NCBI GenBank assembly: GCA_902610105.1
Contig: CACLUN010000032.1
Location: 1-8,303, forward strand
DNA from: an uncultured Bacteroidota bacterium
GTDB lineage: Bacteria; Bacteroidota; Bacteroidia; Flavobacteriales; Flavobacteriaceae
Direction: 5' to 3'
DNA length: 8,303 nucleotides
Shown here: positions 1 to 6,838 of the stretch, one piece after another
How positions within the stretch are numbered: position 1 is the stretch's first letter
Layout: each line of letters begins with the position of its first letter
The notes under the pieces: generated by a model
Seen by the model: only the letters and a program-made list of their open reading frames with translations
Databases searched by the model: none
What the model was told of the DNA's origin: nothing
Made by a program: the position numbers and the translations under genes

Positions 1-837
1 ACTTATTAATGTAGGAAATTTATTGTCAATGCCTAAAAAAAAGTTTTTCTTAATATATTGGGTTACATCCAATGAGTTAAAATCAATTTTTACAAGTGCA
101 TCGTTTTCAATTATAAAAATGTTGCTGCCAATTTTTGGCTGTGAAAACAGAGAGTAATTGGTCTTTAATTTCTGGTTAAGTTTTCCAATATTAAAAAACT
201 CATTATTTAAAAAATCAAAATAAAAAACATCAGAAAATGATTCATCTCTATCGTGTGATCCAGGTGAGCCTGCTCTTCCTCCAAATATGTAAAACTTGTC
301 GTTAATTAAAGTGTAAATTGGTTTCCACCTGCCTGGCGGAATGTAAGAACTGTTATTATATAAAAGGTCCCATTGTTTTATGTTTTCATCAAAAAAAGTT
401 ATAAAGTTTTTGAATGACCAGAAGCCATAGCCTCCATAAATATGAATTTTATCATTATAAACGAAACGGGCTCCGCCAAATTGATTTTTATGCAATGTAG
501 AATTATCAATCCTTTTAAAAGTTTTCCCAAGTTTTTTAAAAACCGGACCCGCTCCATTAGAGACAATGTACAATTCATTTCTAATAAGTTTGGTAAAAAA
601 GTTTGCATGGTTTAATTCATCTAATTTTGCTATTTCATTTTTAAAAGAACTTTCAGGGAATGGAAAATATTCCCACTCAGATTTATGTTCGTAAATACCG
701 TCTACAGTAATCAAGATAGGATTACCCAATGAAGATTTTGCAAATAAAAAATTTTGTATTGAATCATTCAGGGGGATGTCTATTTGGGAAAAAATTATGT
801 TAAGAGGTACAAGAAAAGATAAAAATATGAGTCTCAC
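1..837 (-). CDS. Exported Kelch-type beta-propeller protein, partial (N-terminal 279 codons)
   Basis: Reading the minus strand from a GTG at 837 gives 279 codons with no stop to base 1, so the C-terminus lies outside the window. Residues 1-18 (MRLIFLSFLVPLNIIFSQ) look like a signal peptide and match the start of the complete paralogue at 1893-3242, which is why GTG was preferred. An in-frame ATG at 897 would add 20 residues ahead of the signal peptide and overlap the divergent gene. Kelch-like blades are visible: IYGGYGFW near residues 133-140 and FYIFGGRAG near 182-190, each followed by an aromatic strand (QWD at 155-157, VFYFDF at 204-209). From KRID at 108 to W156 it aligns without gaps to residues 100-148 of the paralogue; about 23 of 50 positions are identical by eye. 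By analogy it may continue into a transmembrane helix and a cytoplasmic DNA-binding-like domain, but this cannot be seen. Function is unknown; ligand sensing or sugar binding is inference from the fold. Repeat assignment is fairly sure. Confidence 0.8.
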   Translation of the reverse strand, partial: MRLIFLSFLVPLNIIFSQIDIPLNDSIQNFLFAKSSLGNPILITVDGIYEHKSEWEYFPFPESSFKNEIAKLDELNHANFFTKLIRNELYIVSNGAGPVFKKLGKTFKRIDNSTLHKNQFGGARFVYNDKIHIYGGYGFWSFKNFITFFDENIKQWDLLYNNSSYIPPGRWKPIYTLINDKFYIFGGRAGSPGSHDRDESFSDVFYFDFLNNEFFNIGKLNQKLKTNYSLFSQPKIGSNIFIIENDALVKIDFNSLDVTQYIKKNFFLGIDNKFPTLIS

Positions 838-857
838 TTTTTCTAAAATAATAAATT
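838..857. promoter_or_regulatory. 20-base divergent start region between the Kelch gene and the glycosyltransferase gene
   Basis: The chosen starts (GTG at 837 on minus, TTG at 858 on plus) leave only 20 AT-rich bases. No clear TAnnTTTG box pairs with either start. The nearest is TAAATTTTG at 852-860, with one extra base between TA and TTTG, and it runs into the TTG codon itself. If both genes start here, their promoters must lie inside each other's coding sequence, so the two transcription units would interfere or be co-controlled. This is a weak positional inference. Confidence 0.25.
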
Positions 858-1892
858 TTGAACTTTGAATTAATTTTATTGGAACTTTTGTTTGCATTAA
901 TTGGGCTTAGTGCATCATATTATTTAAATGGATATTTATTTAACGCATTTAAGTCTAGTAAAATGTATGATCCGATAGTCTCTCGTTCATCACATTTTGA
1001 AAAAGCGACAAGGTCGGGTGGTATGGCTCTCTTTTTTACTTTTTGTATTTGTTACGGATTAGGAAAAGCGATATATTCAATGAGTGTTGATTTATATGCT
1101 TTAATTTCTTGGATTTTTATTGCATTGACAGGGATGGCAGATGACTTTTTTTCAATTAAATACAGGGAAAAATTCTTTCTTCAGGTTTTTGCAGCAATTG
1201 TTCTTTTACAAAGCGGAATCTACATTGACTCTTTTCACGGTGTTTTTGGTATTAATGAAATTCCACTTTGGGCATCATATATTGTTTCTGTTTTTGTATT
1301 TATTGTAATAGTAAATGCGTTTAATTTAATTGATGGAATCGACGGATTAGCTGCATTACTTTCAATAAAGTTTTTTCTTTTAACTGCTGGAATTATAACA
1401 ATTGCTTCGAAAGAAATGTATCTAGTAATTCCCTCAATTGTTGGTGGTATAACAGGTTTTCTGTTTTTTAATTTTAACCCAGTAAAAAAGGTTTTTCTTG
1501 GTGATACAGGTGCTCTTCTTTTAGGCTCCGTAATAACTTTTTTTATATTTTATATTCTAGATTCAGATAATTACATAATTGCAGATGACTTTATTTCAAG
1601 GCCTTTTATGGTAATATTACTCATTATTTATCCACTTGCTGATACCTTAAGGGCTTCATTAATTAGGATGTACAAAGGTAAATCCCCATTTCTCGCAGAC
1701 AGGGTACATTTACATCACAGGTTAATTGACAAAGGTTATAATCATTGGGGGGCATCAACATTAATTCTAGGGCTATCCATTACTGTCGTAATGGTGGGCG
1801 TATTTGCCTCTTTATTATTATCAAGTCTAACAGCTTGCTCTTTAATCGTGCTCATATATCTAACAATCATTTATTATATATTTTTTAATTAA
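858..1892 (+). CDS. WecA/TagO-type polyprenyl-phosphate sugar-1-phosphate transferase (GT4 family)
   Basis: A polytopic membrane enzyme of the MraY/WecA superfamily. Members move a sugar-1-phosphate (often GlcNAc-1-P) from a UDP-sugar onto undecaprenyl phosphate, starting synthesis of O-antigen, teichoic acid or exopolysaccharide at the inner membrane. Family motifs appear in order: SRSSHFEKATRSGG near residues 42-55 (the RSSH..PT.RGGG block), GMADD at 92-96 with the Mg-binding Asp pair, NAFNLIDGIDGLAA at 153-166, FLGDTGA at 213-219 with D216, and HLHHRLIDKG at 284-293. About ten hydrophobic helices fit the 344-residue length. TTG at 858 is chosen because an in-frame stop lies at 852-854 and the first helix begins at once; TTG codons at 879 and 888 are possible alternatives. 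The stop is followed immediately by the ATG of the next gene, so the two are probably translated together. There is no polysaccharide cluster in view, so the exact sugar and end product are unknown. Confidence 0.92.
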   Translation: MNFELILLELLFALIGLSASYYLNGYLFNAFKSSKMYDPIVSRSSHFEKATRSGGMALFFTFCICYGLGKAIYSMSVDLYALISWIFIALTGMADDFFSIKYREKFFLQVFAAIVLLQSGIYIDSFHGVFGINEIPLWASYIVSVFVFIVIVNAFNLIDGIDGLAALLSIKFFLLTAGIITIASKEMYLVIPSIVGGITGFLFFNFNPVKKVFLGDTGALLLGSVITFFIFYILDSDNYIIADDFISRPFMVILLIIYPLADTLRASLIRMYKGKSPFLADRVHLHHRLIDKGYNHWGASTLILGLSITVVMVGVFASLLLSSLTACSLIVLIYLTIIYYIFFN

Positions 1893-3242
1893 ATGAGAAG
1901 GTTAATTATAATTTTATTTTTGAGTTCATCTTCATTTTCTCAAATATTAGATGGTAACGATTTTTTAATTTTAGAGGGCGAGAGTCCTAAGTATTTTTAT
2001 GTATTAACAAATAACGGTTATTATATTTCTGAATTAGATGGTAAAAATGTGTTTAATGAATACTCTGAGGAGGTTCCTAAATCTTTGAACGTTCCTCTCA
2101 ACACTTTAACCCCTCTAAAACACAACTCTCAAACATACCTTTTATACCCAGGCGGAGGATTGTTATACAGCTTTTCAAACGGATCCATTAAGAGAATTGA
2201 TAGATCCTTTCCTCACAGAAATCAATATGGGGCATATTTCTTTTCTTATAAAGAAAATATTTATTTAATTGGTGGTTACGGATATTGGCAAACAAAGTCA
2301 ATAATAACAAAATTCAATTTTAATAACGGTGATTGGGAAATTGTGAACGCTGTAGGGCAACAGCCAATGGGCTTAGACCAAGGAACTTACTTTCTTCTTG
2401 AAAATAAGCTTTATGTATTTGATTTCATTTCAAGAGAAATAAATACACAGAAAGAAGTAAGAAATAAAAATCTTTATGTCTTAGATTTAGAAAACTTTAA
2501 TTGGAGAAAGCTTGGTGTAATTAATGATGAAATTGAACCATTAAATCAAGTTAAAGGATTTAAACGTTTCTTCAAATCTGACAATAAATTAATCTTTAGT
2601 TATTCAAATAGTCCAAAATTTTTTGTTTTAGATGTTGAAAACAATAGTTTTCAGGGTTTTAGAGATGAAATATTATTTTACAAATCTGATGATCAATTTA
2701 TAGTTAAGAACAACTCACTTATTAGCCCAATTAAAAATAACTTAACGGGTGAAATAAGGATTGAAAGTTTCGATGTAGGAAAGATTTATGATTTTCCAAT
2801 CAGTGAAGAGTCCTATTTTTACAGAGACAAGGAGGAGTTTTTTGAATATGTATATTTTGCACTGTTTTTTTTAACAATATTAATTATTGTTCTAAGTATA
2901 TACCATAAAAAAGTTTCTCAAACATATATAGTTGATGAAAATTCAATTTCGATTTCTGGATTATCTCAACAATTATCAGCAGTTGAAATAAGAGTACTTT
3001 CATTGTTCTCTAAAAATAGAATTGTATTAAACTCTAGCTTAATGAAGCTGTTTATGGAAGATGATAAAACGAAAGATTATGCAGTTAAAAGAAAAAACAA
3101 AACTCTTATTTCCCTTGAAGCAAAACTTAAAAAGTCGTTTAATGTTGATTTTATAAAAAAACAAAAATCAATAGACGATTCTAGACAGCTAGCCTACAGC
3201 CTAAATAAGAAACTAAGAATAATAAAGGAGATTATTGAGTAA
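1893..3242 (+). CDS. Periplasmic Kelch-like propeller with one membrane helix and cytoplasmic winged-helix-like domain
   Basis: Complete 449-residue protein, paralogous to the left-edge Kelch gene. Layout: signal peptide 1-17 (MRRLIIILFLSSSSFSQ); propeller-like beta-rich region about 20-305 with LIGGYGYW at 125-132, DWEI at 147-150 and LYVLDLENFNW at 194-204; one transmembrane helix about 317-337; basic residues just after it (YHKK, 337-340); and a C-terminal domain about 350-445. That domain runs LSAVEIRVLSLF, a short gap, LMKLFMEDD, then KRKNKTLISLEAKLKK, then FIKKQKS and RQLAYSLNKK. This order resembles the OmpR/PhoB winged helix: a first helix with E..+L..L, a recognition helix ending in L..KL, and a wing ending in Y.L. 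It would place a sensor outside and a DNA-binding domain inside, the reverse order of ToxR/CadC. The start codon follows the glycosyltransferase stop with no gap, and the 3' end overlaps the convergent GH3 gene by 11 bases. Propeller, helix and topology are well supported; DNA binding and any signal are inference. Confidence 0.8.
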   Translation: MRRLIIILFLSSSSFSQILDGNDFLILEGESPKYFYVLTNNGYYISELDGKNVFNEYSEEVPKSLNVPLNTLTPLKHNSQTYLLYPGGGLLYSFSNGSIKRIDRSFPHRNQYGAYFFSYKENIYLIGGYGYWQTKSIITKFNFNNGDWEIVNAVGQQPMGLDQGTYFLLENKLYVFDFISREINTQKEVRNKNLYVLDLENFNWRKLGVINDEIEPLNQVKGFKRFFKSDNKLIFSYSNSPKFFVLDVENNSFQGFRDEILFYKSDDQFIVKNNSLISPIKNNLTGEIRIESFDVGKIYDFPISEESYFYRDKEEFFEYVYFALFFLTILIIVLSIYHKKVSQTYIVDENSISISGLSQQLSAVEIRVLSLFSKNRIVLNSSLMKLFMEDDKTKDYAVKRKNKTLISLEAKLKKSFNVDFIKKQKSIDDSRQLAYSLNKKLRIIKEIIE

Positions 3243-4734
3243 TAAAACTATTTAGTCCATTGACAAATTCTCTATTATTGGAGAGCCTTGGTACTTTGTT
3301 TTGACCCCCAAGTTTTCCAATTGATTTCATATAATTATTAAACCCTCCTTTTTTAACAACAATGATTTGTAAACTTTTTAAAACCCCTCCTTTAATAAGG
3401 TCTTTATAGTAAATGTTTTTTTCTTGCATAGTTTTGTCCAAAATAGACTCAATACTAGCTAGGTCTATATTCCTTTTTTCGAACTCAATCCACCACTCAT
3501 GATGAGGCAACCCTTTTTTAGGATTGGTCATTGGTGCAACAGTAAACTCACTAATATTAATTTTTTTTATTTCACACAACTTTGCAATAGATCTTTCAAC
3601 CTCCTCAGATATAACATGCTCTCCAAAAGCTGATATAAAATGTTTGTATCTTCCTGTAACTAAAATTTTAGGTGGATTCAAGGATGTGAACTTAACAGTG
3701 TCTCCTGTGTTGTAAGCCCACAAGCCTGCATTATTTGAAATAATTAATACATAATTAGTTTCTGTTTTAACATTTTCTAGATTATATCTTTTGGGGTCTT
3801 CACAATCAAATTCATCAGTTTTTATAAACTCATAGTAAATGCCTGAATCATATTGTAAGAGTAATGATTTATCGAATTGAGAGGTTTGATATGCAAAAAA
3901 CCCCTCTGATGCAGGGTAATATTCAATAGTGTCAATTTGTTTCCCAATTAATTTTTTAAAAGTGTTTTTATACGGTTGGAAATTTACTCCACCATATATG
4001 TAAAGGTTAAATTCTTTAAATAATTCAGATAAGTTTTTCTTTTTTGTTTTCTTTAAAATGTTCTCAAAGTACATTTGAACCCATGAGGGTATTCCTCCAA
4101 TTACAGTCATGTTTTCATTAATAGTTTCCTGACATATTTGATCAACTTTTAACTCCCAATCTTCGATTGAGTTTGTTTTTAAAGTTGGTAAATTGTTTTT
4201 TCTTAAATACTTTGGGATATGGTGAGCTACAATTCCCGAAAGCCTTCCCTCACGGATACCATTTATTACTCTAAGCGTAGGTGATCCTTGTATAAAAATT
4301 GTTTTGCCATTTAAAAACTTTGTTTTACGTGTTTCATAAATGTAAAAAAGCAATGCGTTTCTTGCAGATAATATGTGATTTGGCATAGAGTCATTTGTGA
4401 TTGGAATCTGTTTTATCCCACTCGTCGTCCCTGATGTTTTAGCTAAATATTTTGGTTTACCAGGCCACAAAACATCTAATTCTCCCATTTTGATTCTGTC
4501 AATATATTTTTTTATTTGTTCATAGTCTCTAACTGGTACTCTTCTAACAAAGTCCTTATAGCCATTAATTGAATGAAATTTATGTTCAATACCAAAGCTT
4601 GTATTTTTTGACTTTTTTATAAGGTTTTTTAAAGTCTTTTTTTGTATTTCCGGTGCTTTAGAAAATGATCTCTTAATTTTATTGACAACAAAGAAGGCAA
4701 AGGCTATTGCAAAAAATCTTTTTAAAATTGACAT
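3232..4734 (-). CDS. GH3 auxin-responsive-promoter family protein (adenylate-forming acyl-amido synthetase fold)
   Basis: Full-length 500-residue member of the GH3 family. In plants these ANL-superfamily enzymes adenylate a carboxylic acid such as an auxin or jasmonate and join it to an amino acid. The three nucleotide-binding motifs are visible: TSGTTSGIKQIPIT at 100-113, YYPASEGF at 272-279 and YNTGDTVKF at 341-349. RYKHFISAFGEH at 362-373 marks the hinge into the C-terminal domain, and the tail contains the GGQNKVPRLSN segment (476-486) common in bacterial members. The first 20 residues contain a hydrophobic stretch (FFAIAFAFFVV) that may bring the protein to the membrane; in the family this segment is often present but its role is unclear. 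The ATG follows the M23 stop by two bases (TAAGGATG), so it is translated from the M23 message. The substrate in Bacteroidota is not established. Family assignment is sure; the reaction is inferred. Confidence 0.93.
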   Translation of the reverse strand: MSILKRFFAIAFAFFVVNKIKRSFSKAPEIQKKTLKNLIKKSKNTSFGIEHKFHSINGYKDFVRRVPVRDYEQIKKYIDRIKMGELDVLWPGKPKYLAKTSGTTSGIKQIPITNDSMPNHILSARNALLFYIYETRKTKFLNGKTIFIQGSPTLRVINGIREGRLSGIVAHHIPKYLRKNNLPTLKTNSIEDWELKVDQICQETINENMTVIGGIPSWVQMYFENILKKTKKKNLSELFKEFNLYIYGGVNFQPYKNTFKKLIGKQIDTIEYYPASEGFFAYQTSQFDKSLLLQYDSGIYYEFIKTDEFDCEDPKRYNLENVKTETNYVLIISNNAGLWAYNTGDTVKFTSLNPPKILVTGRYKHFISAFGEHVISEEVERSIAKLCEIKKINISEFTVAPMTNPKKGLPHHEWWIEFEKRNIDLASIESILDKTMQEKNIYYKDLIKGGVLKSLQIIVVKKGGFNNYMKSIGKLGGQNKVPRLSNNREFVNGLNSFITQ

Positions 4735-4736
4735 CC

Positions 4737-5594
4737 TTAAAAACTAATTAAGTCTTCGGGGTTTAATGGGCCTTGAGAATCCCAAATTTCAAAATGTAAG
4801 TGAGGGCCAGTAGTTAAATCTCCTGTATTTCCAGAAAGAGCTATAACTTCTCCAGACATTACAAAATCTCCTTTTTTGACCTTTATAGATTCGTTGTGCT
4901 TGTAAATGCTGGTCAATTTATTTTTATGGTAAACTACTACTGTATAACCATAATTGAGAGTCCATGCAGAAAAAATAACAATGCCATCTGAAATCGATTT
5001 AACTGGCGTTCGTTCTTTTAAAACTATATCGACTCCAAAGTGTTTGTCCGAAAAACTGAAACCATCTGAAATTAACCCACTTGCTGGGCTAGTTAAATCA
5101 ATTGATATCTTATTGTTTTCAGATTCAATAATGTTGAAACGATCCTCAATTTCAACTATTTTCCTTAGAATTGAGTCTTCCACATTAATGTTTACCTTAA
5201 GCTCATTTAGCTCATTTAGGTCAACTTTTTGAAGATTTTGATTGTCAGCATAAACACTATTAAAATCTTGTTTATTTATTGTGCTAGAAAATGATTCAAT
5301 AAATTGTTTGTTTTTTTGTAAAGAAATCATAATAGAATCGATTTTTTCAAGATTTTGAATTGCTTGAATTCTAATTTTTGTTGTATCATACCCCGGAATA
5401 TACTCTCTAACTGGAGTATAAAAAATAAATATTGTTGTGATCAAAATAACAAAAAGAGTAATAAAAGATATTGCTAAAAAAATATTTCTTTTAGAAAGGC
5501 TTAAGGCGAACTTTTCCTCATAGGAGTCTTCATTAAAAACGGCAAGCCTATAATTATTTTTTGTTTGCTTTTTATTCGCATTACTTTTCGACAT
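4737..5594 (-). CDS. M23 family metallopeptidase, membrane-anchored murein endopeptidase
   Basis: A LytM/M23-type zinc endopeptidase that cuts peptide cross-links in peptidoglycan, or an activator of such enzymes. Order: basic cytoplasmic N-terminus 1-37, transmembrane helix about 38-59, the lineage-typical TPVREYIPGYDTTK segment at 60-73, a mostly helical periplasmic linker about 74-165, and the M23 domain about 168-282. The expected metal and catalytic residues are all present: H185 and D189 in KHFGVDI, H233 in IYKHNES, and H265 and H267 in HLHFEIW. The protein is therefore likely to be active rather than a degenerate LytM regulator. The ATG at 5594 is supported by the conserved YRLAVFNEDSYEEKFALSLS block (15-34), which would be lost with a later start. 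It is the first gene of a two-gene unit with the GH3 gene, and a -7-like box sits just upstream. A small in-frame duplication (CTCATTTAG twice, 5202-5219) encodes the LNELNE stretch of the linker. Confidence 0.94.
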   Translation of the reverse strand: MSKSNANKKQTKNNYRLAVFNEDSYEEKFALSLSKRNIFLAISFITLFVILITTIFIFYTPVREYIPGYDTTKIRIQAIQNLEKIDSIMISLQKNKQFIESFSSTINKQDFNSVYADNQNLQKVDLNELNELKVNINVEDSILRKIVEIEDRFNIIESENNKISIDLTSPASGLISDGFSFSDKHFGVDIVLKERTPVKSISDGIVIFSAWTLNYGYTVVVYHKNKLTSIYKHNESIKVKKGDFVMSGEVIALSGNTGDLTTGPHLHFEIWDSQGPLNPEDLISF

Positions 5595-5599
5595 AAAAA

Positions 5600-5607
5600 C
5601 AAATATA
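5600..5607 (-). promoter_or_regulatory. Bacteroidota -7-like box upstream of the M23 gene
   Basis: The minus strand reads TATATTTG, an exact match to the TAnnTTTG consensus. Its last base lies only five bases before the ATG at 5594. If used, transcription would begin at or next to the start codon and give a leaderless or nearly leaderless message. No convincing -33 TTTG is seen at the usual spacing of about 19 bases, so this rests on the -7 box alone. Confidence 0.45.
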
Positions 5608-5656
5608 GCAATACCAATATTTATTGCATTTAATTTATAACTAGTTTAATTTTTTT

Positions 5657-5664
5657 TACATTTG
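5657..5664 (+). promoter_or_regulatory. Bacteroidota -7-like box upstream of tatA
   Basis: The plus strand reads TACATTTG, an exact TAnnTTTG match, preceded by a T-run (5651-5657). It ends 20 bases before the tatA ATG, which would give a leader of about 12-16 bases. An upstream -33 element is not clear: the nearest TTG, at 5624-5626, is about 30 bases away. It lies back to back with the box for the divergent M23 gene in the same 90-base gap. Confidence 0.45.
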
Positions 5665-5684
5665 TCTAAAGTAATTTAATTTAT

Positions 5685-5870
5685 ATGTCTTTAATAAGTC
5701 TAGTTGCGATTGGCCCTTTACAAATTTTAATTATTGTATTAGTAATCCTATTTCTATTTGGAGGCAGAAGGATTGCTGAGTTTATGGGCGGTTTTGGAAA
5801 AGGAATAAAAGAATTCAAAAAAGAACTTAAAGATGACGATGAAAAAGCATCTGATTCTGACTCAGAATAA
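5685..5870 (+). CDS. tatA: Twin-arginine translocase subunit TatA/TatE
   Basis: A 61-residue TatA-family protein, which forms the size-variable pore that moves folded proteins across the inner membrane with TatC. It has the family layout: a short N-terminus with GPLQ (residues 10-13, a polar residue at the start of the helix), a transmembrane helix about 12-25, the FGGRRI hinge at 25-30, an amphipathic helix with GGFGKGIKEFKKEL (35-48), and an acidic tail (DDDEKASDSDSE). The ATG at 5685 is the only start close to the helix. It stands alone here, with no tatC in the window, as is common in Bacteroidota. It is divergent from the M23 gene and convergent with the DUF4837 gene, whose stop begins two bases after the tatA stop. 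Confidence 0.95.
   Translation: MSLISLVAIGPLQILIIVLVILFLFGGRRIAEFMGGFGKGIKEFKKELKDDDEKASDSDSE
5854..5868. terminator. Possible weak bidirectional terminator hairpin at the tatA 3' end
   Basis: ATTCTGACTCAGAAT is a perfect inverted repeat that can fold as a 6-bp stem (ATTCTG/CAGAAT) with a 3-base loop. It covers the last codons of tatA, and a run of five T follows about eight bases later on plus (5877-5881). On minus, a run of five T lies about ten bases after it. The stem has only two G-C pairs and the T-runs are distant, so this is a weak candidate between convergent genes. Confidence 0.25.
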
Positions 5871-5872
5871 TA

Positions 5873-6838
5873 TCAATTTTTCTTATAAATTTTTAGTGAT
5901 TTTATAACAGCTTCTAATTCTATTATATTATCCCTTTTTCTCTCTGATGGTGAAAACACAAACCCCTCTAGGTATAAGTTTCTTTTATTTAAAGTGTCTA
6001 TAACAATATAATTAATAAATGGGCCTCCCATAAAATCTCCATTTACTTCCCACGTTCCTCGGGTTTCACTTGATTCAAATTGCTTAATTTTTGTTTGGAT
6101 AAATAAAGGTTCGTACGCTTGTTCGGTTACCATATAACTGTTGTCTAGCCTGCCTGGAATAAAAAGCTTTGAAATTGAATCTCTTATTTCTATGACATTC
6201 CCAAGATTTATTTCATTTAAAAAATTAAGCTCTGAAATAATTACGTTTGATGTACCATATTTGGTTGGTTTTTGATACCATAAAAAGTTTTCTTCTTTTT
6301 TAAATAAATTATATGCTGAAGGCATGGTTAGCTCGATGTTGAATTGATCTTTTATCTCTGGATCTAATAAAACTGATTGTAAAATTCTTCTTTGATTTTC
6401 AATAACCTCTCCTTTAGAAAAATAAGCTATACCCGTCTGTATTGATGATTTGATTTGTTCTATAATTTCATTTTGATTTGTTCCAGAAATCTCTAAAAAA
6501 ACTTGAGGTCTTGCATACTTGTTTATTGTAATTTTGGAGCCTTTAGCTTTTCTTTTGTTAATATAAATTATATTTCTTCCTGTTCTTGCAAAACCTGAAA
6601 AAGTATTATAATCAATTTGGCTTAAGGAAAATCTTTCCTCAATTTGAGGCAAGCCTAGGTATTCATCGGCATATAAATCTCTTATTGTTTTTCCTATTTT
6701 TGACTCCCAGTCTTGTTTATCAAGAACTACAGAAACAGAATGTAATCTTCCTGAAGAAAGTGGTTTATAATTTGTCTTGGTGCTCTCGCATGAAATAATA
6801 AAAAAAGATGATAATAAAATTATAATAAATGATTTCAT
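5873..6838 (-). CDS. DUF4837 family lipoprotein
   Basis: A 321-residue predicted lipoprotein of the Bacteroidota family DUF4837, whose function is not known. Residues 1-17 form a lipoprotein signal peptide ending in the lipobox IISC, so Cys17 would carry the lipid anchor and the rest would lie in the periplasm. Family-like blocks are LHSVSVVLDKQDWESKIGKTIR (about 32-53), SGFARTGRNIIYI (about 81-93), TRGTWEVNGDFMGGPFINY (about 260-278), and near the end GFVFSPSERKRDNIIELEAV (about 292-311). The length is normal for the family and there is no break. Its ATG overlaps the pgk stop in an ATGA junction (6835-6838), so it is translationally coupled to a glycolytic gene. No enzymatic motif is evident. 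The family call rests on recalled block similarity and is fairly confident. Confidence 0.87.
   Translation of the reverse strand: MKSFIIILLSSFFIISCESTKTNYKPLSSGRLHSVSVVLDKQDWESKIGKTIRDLYADEYLGLPQIEERFSLSQIDYNTFSGFARTGRNIIYINKRKAKGSKITINKYARPQVFLEISGTNQNEIIEQIKSSIQTGIAYFSKGEVIENQRRILQSVLLDPEIKDQFNIELTMPSAYNLFKKEENFLWYQKPTKYGTSNVIISELNFLNEINLGNVIEIRDSISKLFIPGRLDNSYMVTEQAYEPLFIQTKIKQFESSETRGTWEVNGDFMGGPFINYIVIDTLNKRNLYLEGFVFSPSERKRDNIIELEAVIKSLKIYKKN

Noticed and set aside
399..608. 69-codon minus-strand open frame inside the left Kelch gene
   Set aside because: It lies in another frame of the same strand as the 837-1 reading, which has a signal peptide, Kelch blades and a paralogue. The peptide resembles nothing.
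783..786. TTTG as a possible -33 element for the glycosyltransferase gene
   Set aside because: No TAnnTTTG box follows at about 19 bases, and such short motifs are common by chance in this composition.
3232..3245. TTATT-GAGT-AATAA inverted repeat between convergent genes
   Set aside because: A five-pair all A-T stem without a following T-run is too weak for a terminator call.
3524..3715. 63-codon plus-strand open frame antisense to GH3
   Set aside because: It lies entirely within the GH3 gene, whose motifs are intact; its composition is that of an antisense shadow.
4675..4734. Hydrophobic N-terminus of GH3 as a cleavable signal peptide
   Set aside because: The following domain is a cytosolic ATP-using adenylation fold and there is no clear cleavage site; a membrane-associated helix is more likely.
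5202..5219. CTCATTTAG repeated twice in tandem
   Set aside because: It is inside the M23 gene and simply encodes LNELNE in the linker; two copies of nine bases is not an array.
4954..5232. 92-codon plus-strand open frame antisense to M23
   Set aside because: It covers the conserved metallopeptidase coding region and has no recognisable domain or start signal.
6586..6798. 70-codon plus-strand open frame antisense to the lipoprotein gene
   Set aside because: It is a shadow of the DUF4837 reading frame with no support of its own.
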